From an uncultured Treponema sp. (GTDB lineage: Bacteria > Spirochaetota > Spirochaetia > Treponematales > Treponemataceae): a stretch of DNA of 64,000 nucleotides. The notes below the pieces were generated by a model. The model saw only the letters and a list, made by a program, of their open reading frames with translations. It did not search any database and was not told the origin of the DNA. Position numbers and translations under genes: made by a program. Below, one piece after another: positions 18,734 to 26,584 of this stretch. Position 1 is the first letter of the stretch; the number at the start of each line of letters is the position of its first letter. Where the stretch lies: NCBI GenBank assembly GCA_947166355.1, contig CAMVDX010000002.1:268361-332360 (forward strand), read 5' to 3'.

Positions 18734-19591
18734 ATGAAAATTATCCGTGCATCTGTTCTGGGCTTTTGTTTTGGAGTTCGCCGAGCCGTTGAGCTGGCAG
18801 AAAAAGCCCTTGCCGAAAATCCGGGCAAAAAAGTTTATTCTCTGGGGCCTTTGATTCATAATGAAAATGCCTTACGTGCTCTTGAAGTAAAGGGACTTCA
18901 TATTCTTGAAGAAGAAGATATCGCCGGACTGGAAGAGGGCAGTGTAGTGATAATCCGTGCACACGGAGTTGCCCCGAGCGTAACAGATGCCCTGGAAAAA
19001 CGAGGCTGTCAGATAATTGACGCAACCTGCCCGCGTGTAAAAGCCAGTCAGAAAATGGTGGAGCGGTATTCCTCGGAAAATGATTACGTCGTGCTTACCG
19101 GCGACCGTAACCACGGCGAGGTAATTGGAATTGCAGGTTATGCTGGAGAAAACTTTAGTCAGCTTCAGGATTTTGAAGAAGCAGAAAACTTTGAGATTCC
19201 AGGCGGTGAAGAAAAAAATGTAATTCTTTTGAGTCAGACAACCTACAGTCCTAAGGAGTTTGAGAAAATAGAAAGCCTCTTCCGCGGAAAATTCAGGAAT
19301 CTTGCAGTGATGAACACAATCTGCCCGGCTACCAACGAACGCCAGCAGGCCTTGTTAGAACTTTGTTCTAAAGTAGAAGGCGTTCTCGTAGTAGGCGGAA
19401 AAAACTCGGCAAATACAAAGCGTCTCTATCAAACAGCCGCCGCAAACTGTCGCCAGGCCACCCACATCCAGTCTGCTTCCGATATTCCGTCAGAGTTCTT
19501 CACTCTAAAAAAAATAGGCATCACTGCCGGCGCTTCTACTCCAGATGAAATAATTGAAGAAGTAGAAAGAAAATTAGAAGCAGGACTTTAA
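18734..19591 (+). CDS. ispH: 4-hydroxy-3-methylbut-2-enyl diphosphate reductase (LytB)
   Basis: 285 residues with the three iron-sulfur cysteines of IspH: Cys12 in GFCFGVRRAVE, Cys99 in DATCPRV and Cys197 in NTICPATNERQ. Substrate-binding residues lie in LIHNE (His42), RAHGV (His77) and GDRNHGEV (His127). It performs the last step of the MEP pathway, giving IPP and DMAPP. It ends 67 bp before the recognisable DUF1016 start codon. Confidence 0.97.
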   Translation: MKIIRASVLGFCFGVRRAVELAEKALAENPGKKVYSLGPLIHNENALRALEVKGLHILEEEDIAGLEEGSVVIIRAHGVAPSVTDALEKRGCQIIDATCPRVKASQKMVERYSSENDYVVLTGDRNHGEVIGIAGYAGENFSQLQDFEEAENFEIPGGEEKNVILLSQTTYSPKEFEKIESLFRGKFRNLAVMNTICPATNERQQALLELCSKVEGVLVVGGKNSANTKRLYQTAAANCRQATHIQSASDIPSEFFTLKKIGITAGASTPDEIIEEVERKLEAGL

Positions 19592-19658
19592 TCAGGTTTA
19601 TACAATCATTGATATCCACAGAACTCGTGCTTTCCAGGAAATAAACAATAATTCCCTT

Positions 19659-20648
19659 ATGATTGCCTGGAATGTCGGTGGTTATGTTTCTGCAAAGATT
19701 AAATCTTCTGAATGGGGAAGCAATGTTGTTACAGAGCTTTCTGAGTATCTACGTACAAAAGATCCAAGTCTGAAAGGTTATAGTCGAAGAACCATTTATA
19801 AAATGGTACAGTTCTATGAAACATATTCTTCTCCTGAATTTGCAGCACTTATAGAAAAATTAAAGCTCAATGGAAAAATCGCTTTACCCAAAAATATGAC
19901 TAAGAATGCAATTGTGCCAACAGTGTCGGCACAATTTCCTGCTATACTTTTATGCACAAACTGGTCTAACCATAATCAAATACTTTCTTCCTGTAAGTTT
20001 AATGAACAAAGAATATTCTATATGCTCTATGCAAGAAAAGAAAATTTACAAGTAAGAGAATTACAGCGTGCAATAAAGACGAATGCATACGAATCAGTTT
20101 TAGGAAGTAAAGATTTTAAGTCCTCTACACTAAAGAATCTTTACCCGGAAACAAGCCTTCTCTTAAAAGATACAGCATATCTTGAGTTCCTTGGATTACC
20201 AAAGAAATATAAAGAATCCAGACTTAGAAAAGGAATTGTTTCTCACATGAAAGACTTTGTTCTTGAATTAGGAAAGGACTTCCTTTTTATTGATGAAGAA
20301 CATCAGCTGGAAGTTGGCGGAAAAACCTATAAAGCAGATTTGCTCTTTTATCACCGTGGCTTGCATTGTCTTGTTGCAATCGAATTAAAAACAGACGAGT
20401 TTGAACCAAGTTATATGGGACAGTTAGAGTTCTATCTGGAAGCTCTTGATCAGACAGAAAAACGCAGTAATGAAAACCCAAGTATTGGTATTTTACTTTG
20501 CAAAGAAGCAAACCGAGAGGTTGTAAAATATGCCTTGAACAGAAGCATGAGCCCTACTATGGTTGCAGAATACAAAGAGAAACTTATTCCTCAGGAAGTT
20601 TTACAACGCAACTTGGAAGAATTTATTAGTGCTATTTCAAAAAAGTGA
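19659..20648 (+). CDS. DUF1016/YhcG-type PD-(D/E)XK nuclease, 5' end apparently missing
   Basis: The N-terminal helical domain (MIAWNVGGYVSAKI, LKGYSRRTIYKMVQFYETY) and C-terminal nuclease domain (KADLLFYHRGLHCLVAIELKTDEFEPSYMGQLEFYLEALD, with the D...ELK core) match the YhcG family, often found beside type I restriction genes. Homology seems to continue upstream of the first ATG in the same frame: 19578-19658 reads FNQVYTIIDIHRTRAFQEINNN, but has no ATG, GTG or TTG before a TAG at 19575. So either the first ~20 residues are lost, or an unusual start is used. It sits directly after ispH, at the left edge of the restriction island. Confidence 0.8.
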   Translation: MIAWNVGGYVSAKIKSSEWGSNVVTELSEYLRTKDPSLKGYSRRTIYKMVQFYETYSSPEFAALIEKLKLNGKIALPKNMTKNAIVPTVSAQFPAILLCTNWSNHNQILSSCKFNEQRIFYMLYARKENLQVRELQRAIKTNAYESVLGSKDFKSSTLKNLYPETSLLLKDTAYLEFLGLPKKYKESRLRKGIVSHMKDFVLELGKDFLFIDEEHQLEVGGKTYKADLLFYHRGLHCLVAIELKTDEFEPSYMGQLEFYLEALDQTEKRSNENPSIGILLCKEANREVVKYALNRSMSPTMVAEYKEKLIPQEVLQRNLEEFISAISKK

Positions 20649-20666
20649 TAACTTGATATTTCTATT

Positions 20667-20693
20667 AGGCGAGGAAGTTCCTCGCCTTTTTTT
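20667..20693 (+). terminator. Intrinsic terminator after DUF1016 gene
   Basis: AGGCGAGG-AAGTT-CCTCGCCT stem (8 bp) followed by seven or more T residues, 18 bp after the stop codon. Confidence 0.92.
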
Positions 20694-20711
20694 ATTTGTA
20701 GACGATTTTGA

Positions 20712-20740
20712 GTGAAATAAAGCTCTGCTTATGGTATAAT
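20712..20740 (+). promoter_or_regulatory. Extended -10 promoter for the RM gene
   Basis: TGGTATAAT gives a perfect TATAAT at 20735-20740 with an upstream TG (extended -10). A weak -35 GTGAAA lies 17 bp upstream at 20712-20717. It is 38 bp ahead of the RM start codon, just past the previous terminator. Confidence 0.7.
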
Positions 20741-20778
20741 AATAAATCAAAATTTTTATAAATAGTTAGGTTTTAGAG

Positions 20779-22812
20779 ATGTCAAAAAGCATTGAAGAAA
20801 AAGTCGAAGATTGGTGCAAAAAGCAATTAGATAAATATTATACAAAAACAGAAAGTATCAACGAAGAAATTGAAAAAGCATTACAATTAGCCCCAAGTAA
20901 GAATGGCGGCGATGGAAATAATTATCCTGACATCAAATGTTTTATAGAATCTGAATCATTACGAAAAATACCTGTAATGATTGAAGTCAAGGGAACAAAA
21001 GGTGATTTTGGAAAGTTTGACAAAGATGGCAATGTATTAAATACAGATAAAAATGGAGATCCAAATTATAGCGTAATTTCTAAATATGCAGTAAATGGCG
21101 CTGTACATTATGGAAACGCAATTTTAACATACACTAATTCTTTCAAAGAAGTTGTTGCTATTGGTGTTAATGGTTATGAACAAGGCAAAAACTTTATAAC
21201 AGAAATAGGTGCTTATTATATTTCAGAAGCAAATCTCTTCATCCCAAAAAAGATTGCAAATTATTCAGATCTATCATTCCTCAAAGAGGAAAATGTTGAA
21301 AAGTTCATTAAGCAAATTGATGAATTAAAGCTGACAGATGAAGAAAAAGAAAAGCAAAAGCTAGAACTTGAAGATGATATTGAAAAGAAGCTTAAAAATA
21401 TTAATCAAAAAATGCATGATGATTTAGGCATTGTTGTAGGTGCTCGTGTAAAACTTATTTCAGGTCTTATTATGGCTGGACTTGGTGTAAAAGGAAAAGT
21501 CAGCGGCTTAAAGGTTGAAGACTTAAAAGGTGAGCTCGGAGAAAACTCAAATGATGGTAAAATTATCATTAATAAAATCACAGACTTTTTAGGCGAACGT
21601 AATCTCCCTAAAGAAAAGAAGGAAATCATTTTAAATGAACTAAAAAATGTATTTCTTTATTCGAAACTTGAAATTCCTGTAAATGGCGAAAGCAAATTAA
21701 AAACTGTATATACAAGTGTAAAATCAGATATTCTCCCATTTCTTACAAAAGACTTGCACAATATTGACTTTACAGGCCGTCTGTTCAATGTCTTGAACGA
21801 TTGGGTTGATGTTCCTGATGGTGCTGAAAATGACGTTGTTCTTACGCCTCGTTATGTAACAGAATTAATGGCAAAATTATGTGAAGTAAATAAAGACAGT
21901 TATGTATGGGATTATGCTACAGGTTCTGCAGGATTCTTAATTTCATCTATGAATTTAATGATTGAAGATGTAAGAAAGAAAGTAACGAGTCTTGAAGAAC
22001 AAAATAAAGCAATTACAAAAATAAAGGCTGAACAATTATTAGGTATTGAGAAACTTCCAGATATTTATCTCCTTGCAGTTTTAAATATGATACTTATGGG
22101 AGATGGATCCTCAAATATTATTCATGCTGACTCGCTTACCCAGTTCGAAGGAAATTATGAACAGGGAAAACATAAAGGTGAGAAATTCCCTGCTAATGTA
22201 TTTCTTCTTAATCCTCCATATTCGGCACCCGGTAAAGGTTTTAACTTTGTAGAAAAAGCTCTTTCAGAAATGAACGGTGGCAAAGCTGCTGTTTTAATAC
22301 AGGAAAATGCTGGTAGTACACAAGGTGCTGGATATACAAAAAAGATTCTTGAAAAAAATACTCTTCTAGCATCCATTCATATGAGTGCTGATTTATTTAT
22401 TGGTAAATCTAGTGTTCAAACAGCAATTTATGTTTTCGAAGTTGGAAAACCACACGATACAGAAAAACTTGTAAAGTTCATAGATTTTTCAAATGATGGA
22501 TATACTCGTCAAAGTCGTAAGAAATCAAGTCAGAGTACAAACCTTAAAGATACCGGCAATGCAAAAGCTCGTTATCAAGAATTAGTTAATCTTATAGTAC
22601 GAGGAAAAGGAAAAGATAATAAGAATCTTAATTACTTTAAGGACTGCTACGAAGAAGATTATATTACACTTGATGGTAATGACTGGACCTATAGTCAGCA
22701 CAAGAAAATTGATATAAATCCAAAAAAAGAAGATTTTGAAAAGGTTGTAAAAGAATATTTAGCTTGGAGAATTTCTGATTCTATAAAAAATGGTGAAAGC
22801 CTGGGAAAATAG
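20779..22812 (+). CDS. Restriction nuclease - N6-adenine methyltransferase fusion (RM subunit, BcgI/type IIG-like)
   Basis: 677 residues. The N-terminus has a PD-(D/E)XK nuclease pattern (NYPDIKCFIE, then PVMIEVKGTKG). A helical connector (about 180-330) leads to an N6-adenine methyltransferase: AdoMet motif I VWDYATGSAGFLI and catalytic NPPY in LLNPPYSAPGKG. A C-terminal segment (WTYSQHKKIDINPKKEDFEKVVKEYLAWRISDSI) leads to a TAG stop at 22810. The specificity-subunit frame continues in -1. One polypeptide can thus both cut and methylate, as in BcgI-like and type IIG enzymes. The stop lies within a GGGAAAATAG frameshift-like signal, see the next entries. Confidence 0.9.
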   Translation: MSKSIEEKVEDWCKKQLDKYYTKTESINEEIEKALQLAPSKNGGDGNNYPDIKCFIESESLRKIPVMIEVKGTKGDFGKFDKDGNVLNTDKNGDPNYSVISKYAVNGAVHYGNAILTYTNSFKEVVAIGVNGYEQGKNFITEIGAYYISEANLFIPKKIANYSDLSFLKEENVEKFIKQIDELKLTDEEKEKQKLELEDDIEKKLKNINQKMHDDLGIVVGARVKLISGLIMAGLGVKGKVSGLKVEDLKGELGENSNDGKIIINKITDFLGERNLPKEKKEIILNELKNVFLYSKLEIPVNGESKLKTVYTSVKSDILPFLTKDLHNIDFTGRLFNVLNDWVDVPDGAENDVVLTPRYVTELMAKLCEVNKDSYVWDYATGSAGFLISSMNLMIEDVRKKVTSLEEQNKAITKIKAEQLLGIEKLPDIYLLAVLNMILMGDGSSNIIHADSLTQFEGNYEQGKHKGEKFPANVFLLNPPYSAPGKGFNFVEKALSEMNGGKAAVLIQENAGSTQGAGYTKKILEKNTLLASIHMSADLFIGKSSVQTAIYVFEVGKPHDTEKLVKFIDFSNDGYTRQSRKKSSQSTNLKDTGNAKARYQELVNLIVRGKGKDNKNLNYFKDCYEEDYITLDGNDWTYSQHKKIDINPKKEDFEKVVKEYLAWRISDSIKNGESLGK

Positions 22813-22863
22813 GTCGCCCTCGTTCTGTAAATGAAAAAGCACTAACCGCTGGGAACGAGGGCG
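22803..22863 (+). promoter_or_regulatory. Candidate programmed -1 frameshift signal (slippery GGGAAAA plus stem)
   Basis: The last two sense codons of the RM gene, GGA AAA, follow a G, giving the X XXY YYZ heptamer GGGAAAA (22803-22809) directly before TAG. Five nt later a perfect 11-bp stem begins: CGCCCTCGTTC (22815-22825) with GAACGAGGGCG (22853-22863), loop 27 nt. A weak GGTGA lies 6 nt upstream of the heptamer. This is the textbook layout of a -1 frameshift element; function is inferred. Confidence 0.65.
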
Positions 22864-23975
22864 GATTTAAGAAATTTAAAATAGGAGATTTATTCAACAT
22901 ATTTACAGGTCGAGATGTTATAATAGGCAATACAAAACCTGGAAAAATTCCATTAATTAGTCATCAACATGATAACAATGGAATTTCTGAATTTATAGCA
23001 AAAATACCAGATAGAATTATTTTTGATCACGAAACTACATTACCACTTGCTGATAGAGGTGTTTTTCTTGCGACTACTCAATGTTATGATTTTCATATAG
23101 GAACAAGAGTAAAAGCTATCGTTTTTAAGAATGGGATTATGTCTGAATCAACAAGGCTATATTTTGTTACATCTATTAACAAACTTCAAATACTTTTTTC
23201 AGATTACCTAACAAATGCAACTGACTCTTTACCAGCTCTTGAAATATCTCTTCCAACTACAAAAGCCGATGAAATCGATTTTGAATATATGGAGAACTAT
23301 ATTCAAAAAATAATAAATGATAATTTACATATATTAGATTCCTTCTTAAACGAAAATGAACTTTCAATTTCACGTCTTACAAAAGCTGAAAAAAAAGCTG
23401 TCGATGATTTTGATAATGGTAGTATAGAATTTGCCGAGTTTAGAATTGGAGATTTGTTTGAAGCACAAACTGGAGATGTTGATCTTCAACAAAAAGACTG
23501 TAATGGAAAAGGTCATTTCTTAGTTAACTCAGGACTTGATAATATTGGAATAAAAGGTAGAACAGATAGAATAGCAAAAATCTTTGCTCCTAATACAATT
23601 ACAATTGATTTTTGGGGAAATGTCTTTTATAGAAACTTTGAATATAAAATGGCAACACACAATCATGTTTTTTCTCTTTCAGGTAATTGCATTAAAAATG
23701 AAAATGTTGGCTTGTATTTAGTTAGCAGATTGGCCTATATGACTAAAGTATTCTCTTATAGCTCCATGGGAACTTGGACAAGGATTCAAGATATGGGCAT
23801 TAGTCTGCCAGTAACAAAATCTGGTGATATCAACTATGAGTTTATGGAGAACTATATTTCTGCCCAGAAGAAACTAGCTATATTACCAATATTAAATGAA
23901 AAAAACTTAGAATATCAGTACTCTCCTGATTATGGTTTATTAGAAGTTGCAGAAAATAAAAAATCTTATAAATGA
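22809..23975 (+). CDS. Specificity (S) domain/subunit, two target-recognition domains, no canonical start
   Basis: The frame is open from 22797 (after TGA 22794-22796) to 23973 but has no ATG, GTG or TTG before 23139, which lies inside the first recognition domain. Reading from the slippery site gives a linker (IGRPRSVNEKALTAGNEGG) then TRD1 from FKKFKIGDLFNIFTGRD, a conserved helical region (EYMENYIQKI), TRD2 from AEFRIGDLFEAQTGDVD, and a second helical region (YEFMENYISAQKK). Two TRDs imply a bipartite target. A -1 shift would give one 1065-residue R-M-S protein. If expressed separately it would need an unusual start such as ATA 22809. Coordinates here start at the shifted codon. Confidence 0.85.
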   Translation: MGRPRSVNEKALTAGNEGGFKKFKIGDLFNIFTGRDVIIGNTKPGKIPLISHQHDNNGISEFIAKIPDRIIFDHETTLPLADRGVFLATTQCYDFHIGTRVKAIVFKNGIMSESTRLYFVTSINKLQILFSDYLTNATDSLPALEISLPTTKADEIDFEYMENYIQKIINDNLHILDSFLNENELSISRLTKAEKKAVDDFDNGSIEFAEFRIGDLFEAQTGDVDLQQKDCNGKGHFLVNSGLDNIGIKGRTDRIAKIFAPNTITIDFWGNVFYRNFEYKMATHNHVFSLSGNCIKNENVGLYLVSRLAYMTKVFSYSSMGTWTRIQDMGISLPVTKSGDINYEFMENYISAQKKLAILPILNEKNLEYQYSPDYGLLEVAENKKSYK

Positions 23976-24009
23976 TCTTTTATTGATTTAGAATTGAATT
24001 AAGTAATAT

Positions 24010-24038
24010 TTGACATAACTGTTATTTCCTCTTATATT
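24010..24038 (+). promoter_or_regulatory. Strong sigma-70-type promoter
   Basis: TTGACA (24010-24015), 17-bp spacer, TATATT (24033-24038). It would start a transcript near 24045 with a ~140-nt leader ahead of the gene at 24188. Confidence 0.8.
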
Positions 24039-24042
24039 GTAA

Positions 24043-24138
24043 CTGTTCCGTGGTAGAACATGCGGTCAGTGCGAAGATTTTTATCATACCATATCAAAAC
24101 TTAATGAACACCAAGAGCATCAGGTTATTGCTGCTTAA
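24043..24138 (+). pseudogene. Possible gene fragment with CxxC (31 codons)
   Basis: After a TAA at 24040 a frame without start reads LFRGRTCGQCEDFYHT, then a Glu/His-rich end (NEHQEHQVIAA) and stop at 24136. The spacing of two Cys and several His resembles a protein tail more than random DNA, so it may be the remnant of a gene displaced when the island formed. It could also be leader RNA of the next gene. Confidence 0.25.
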
Positions 24139-24187
24139 GGTACTGACAAAAGCATTTGCAATTAGATGATGTCCAAGGAGTGTCATT

Positions 24188-25498
24188 ATGTCTCATATTG
24201 AATTCTTTAAGCAAGAATCAAAAAATCTTTTAAAAGATTGGAAAACTCAAACAACAAAAACTGGAAGTGATGGAACTATTTCTTATCACTATGTCTCAAA
24301 GTTCTACAACGTAGATGATTTATTTAAATCTCTTAATTGGAATGACAAGGACCGGCAGCAGATTATGCTTGCACGTGCACAACATGCCATTTCACAAATA
24401 GTAGGATTTAAGAACTGGAATAATCTTATTGCTTCAGATGAAACTGAACTTGAAAAAGCAGAAAAACTTCTTCGTGCATTAAAAGAGAAAACAGAACTTG
24501 CAAAACTTATTAAAAAGTCAGACAATAAACAGTTTACACCATGCTTTAGAATCCGATGTATGTTTGAAATGACTTTAGCTGAAAAGAAAGCATTCCATAA
24601 CGAAGTTATCAAAATCATCGACAACATTAAAGAATCTATAAAAGATAATGAATATTGGATTGATTTTTTTGAATCCTGGATTACCTTTGATGATTCAGGA
24701 CGTTATATAACTTATTCCGAGCGAAGAGAATATCTTGAAAAAAAACTCAAAAACAGAAAGGAAAGCTATTCTAAAATTATCATTAAAGCATATAAATATT
24801 TTACAAAAATACAATATTGGGGATGTTACAGTCCTGTCGTAATGACACAAATTTTAGGAGAGCTTGGTATACGAGTCTATACTGCAAATCTAAAAAATAA
24901 CAAAATAGCCGGATTCTGCAGTAAGCTCTTTAATACAGATTATGATGCGGAAGTTCAGGAACCTGTTATTGTAATCAATAAAACTCTTTGTAATACTCCA
25001 GAAAGATATTTGAAGGAAATGGCAAATCAGCTTTATTATATGATTGCGAAACCCGATGAATTTGATTTTGCTGAAGACATAATAAAATATGAAATGGCTT
25101 CTACACAAAATGAGGCAGAACAATTTTATAAAGATCTGGCAATTTCTCCGGATTACTTAAATTACATAATCCAGAATCATGCAAAATACGAACCAAAAGG
25201 TTTAAATAGAGATTGGAAAGATTTCTTTTTGAAAAATTATGAAATTGAACCAATTATCCAGGAAATTAAAAGTTCTTTCTTCATTGACTATAGAACAGCT
25301 ATTAAACTCCTTATGGATTCTGACTGGGAATATAAGTTTATGTTTGATAGCATTGAAGAAGTTGAGCAATTCTATTTGGACTGTGTAAAAAAGTATGATG
25401 AACAAGGTATGAAGAAAATTAAATACTTGAATGGAGAACCGGAACCTCTGGACTGGTCTGATACAAATCTTGAGTCTAGCAAACAGTACATAGACTAA
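24188..25498 (+). CDS. ImmA/IrrE-like protein with degenerate metallopeptidase motif
   Basis: 436 residues, soluble. The N-terminal ~100 residues (SHIEFFKQESKNLLKDWKTQ, QHAISQIVGFKNWNNLI) form a helical domain I cannot name. From about 215 on, the order of features matches ImmA/IrrE (DUF955) peptidases: MTQILGELGIRVY, EPVIVINKTL, PERYLKEMANQLYYM where HExxH would be expected, and NEAEQFYKDLAISPDYL matching the ExEANxFAxxLLMP segment. The zinc-binding HExxH is absent (NQLYY), so it is probably not a protease. A strong promoter precedes it and an intrinsic terminator follows, so it is a single unit next to the restriction genes. The family call is by eye and moderate. Confidence 0.6.
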   Translation: MSHIEFFKQESKNLLKDWKTQTTKTGSDGTISYHYVSKFYNVDDLFKSLNWNDKDRQQIMLARAQHAISQIVGFKNWNNLIASDETELEKAEKLLRALKEKTELAKLIKKSDNKQFTPCFRIRCMFEMTLAEKKAFHNEVIKIIDNIKESIKDNEYWIDFFESWITFDDSGRYITYSERREYLEKKLKNRKESYSKIIIKAYKYFTKIQYWGCYSPVVMTQILGELGIRVYTANLKNNKIAGFCSKLFNTDYDAEVQEPVIVINKTLCNTPERYLKEMANQLYYMIAKPDEFDFAEDIIKYEMASTQNEAEQFYKDLAISPDYLNYIIQNHAKYEPKGLNRDWKDFFLKNYEIEPIIQEIKSSFFIDYRTAIKLLMDSDWEYKFMFDSIEEVEQFYLDCVKKYDEQGMKKIKYLNGEPEPLDWSDTNLESSKQYID

Positions 25499-25504
25499 TC
25501 TATA

Positions 25505-25533
25505 AGCCGCAGATTATTTTCTGCGGCTTTTTC
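25505..25533 (+). terminator. Intrinsic terminator
   Basis: AGCCGCAG (25505-25512) pairs with CTGCGGCT (25521-25528), loop 8 nt, followed by TTTTTCTTT. Confidence 0.92.
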
Positions 25534-25594
25534 TTTCCTACCTACTAACAAAAATTAACCCATAGGAAACGCACTCTGTCTTTAGAATTGGATT

Positions 25595-26119
25595 ATGAGA
25601 ATTCAAGGTAGAGATTGCACACTGACTGTTTCAAGAGACGGTGAATTAACTCCATTACCATACAGCGAGGAAACTGTAAGATTAACGTCGAAAGGCTACG
25701 TGCTGCCTGAATGTATCGGTAAAAGGAACAGGGAGAAAACTGTTATCACTCATAAGGAAATTGAAGGCTGCTTTATTACGCGGCTGGATTATTCTGTGAT
25801 ACAGTGCCTGTTCCTTTTGTTTTTTTATTACAACGAAAGCTTTGACCTTTATGCTGACCGGGACTTTGAAAAAATCATTTACAGAAATGTGAACTTTAGG
25901 GCCTTTGAGCTGCGCGGTATAAATGGCGAAGCTTATAAGCTTAGAGTTGATGCAAAAAGTTCGGAACAATCTTTTACAGAAAAGTGGCCTATGAATGTTC
26001 CTGACCTTTCCAGACAGAAGCAGAACACTATCCCCTCTCCCAGGAGTTTTCAACAGATTATGACAAAACGCAATATATTGAAAAGACTTCTTACTTCCTA
26101 TATAATAATAAAATTATGA
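25595..26119 (+). CDS. Hypothetical protein, 174 aa, possibly frameshifted at its C-terminus
   Basis: The first ~145 residues look like a real beta-rich domain (CTLTVSRDGELTPLPYSEETVRLTSKGYVLPE, KEIEGCFITRLDYSVIQCLFLLFF, FRAFELRGINGEAYKLRVDAK), vaguely like a phage tail-tube type protein; this is not certain. After about residue 145 the composition changes, while frame 1 is open from 26005 and runs into ndk, so a frameshift may have altered the end. No clear ribosome-binding site precedes the ATG. The stop overlaps the ndk start by 4 bp (ATGA). Confidence 0.5.
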   Translation: MRIQGRDCTLTVSRDGELTPLPYSEETVRLTSKGYVLPECIGKRNREKTVITHKEIEGCFITRLDYSVIQCLFLLFFYYNESFDLYADRDFEKIIYRNVNFRAFELRGINGEAYKLRVDAKSSEQSFTEKWPMNVPDLSRQKQNTIPSPRSFQQIMTKRNILKRLLTSYIIIKL

Positions 26120-26559
26120 GTAGATGTTTTACAATGTTAAAGCCAGGCGTAGTTAATCGTCGCCTGGTAGGCGAAGTTATTGAACGCCTTGAAAAGAAAG
26201 GTTTTAAGCTTGTTGGAATGAAGATGATGCATGTAACTCCTGAACTTGCGGGAAAGCACTATGCAGAACATGATGGTAAGCCGTTTTATAACGACCTTGT
26301 AGATTATGTTACTTCTGGTCCTGTTATTGCTATGGTATGGCAGGCTGATGATTGCGTAACTCTTATGCGAAAGGTTGTAGGTGCTACAAAGCCTACTGAA
26401 GCTATTCCTGGTACTATTCGTGGGGACTATTGTATCCACACAGACAGAAATATTATCCACGCATCTGACAGTGATGAAAGTGCTGAGCGTGAAATTAATC
26501 TCTGGTTTAAGCCGGAAGAACTTTATGACTGGAAGGATTGTGAGGACGGATGGTTTTAA
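26116..26559 (+). CDS. ndk: Nucleoside diphosphate kinase
   Basis: 147 residues with the Ndk pattern: FTMLKPGVVNRRLVGEVI, HYAEHDGKPFYNDLVDYVTSGPV, RGDYCIHTDRNIIHASDSDESAEREI with the phosphorylated His in NIIHASDS. It transfers the gamma phosphate from ATP to other (d)NDPs. It overlaps the upstream gene by 4 bp and is followed after 25 bp by gpsA, which has its own GAGGGG ribosome-binding site. Confidence 0.96.
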   Translation: MSRCFTMLKPGVVNRRLVGEVIERLEKKGFKLVGMKMMHVTPELAGKHYAEHDGKPFYNDLVDYVTSGPVIAMVWQADDCVTLMRKVVGATKPTEAIPGTIRGDYCIHTDRNIIHASDSDESAEREINLWFKPEELYDWKDCEDGWF

Positions 26560-26584
26560 TTTCCATCTGTTGAGGGGATAAATC

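Noticed and set aside
19584..19600. RF2-like +1 frameshift from ispH (CTT TAA) into the DUF1016 frame
   Set aside because: The frame relation fits, but fusing IspH to a nuclease makes no functional sense and UAA is not the usual shift stop; a truncated start is simpler.
22831..22845. ATG inside the frameshift stem loop as start of the S gene
   Set aside because: It is in the wrong frame and meets a stop after four codons.
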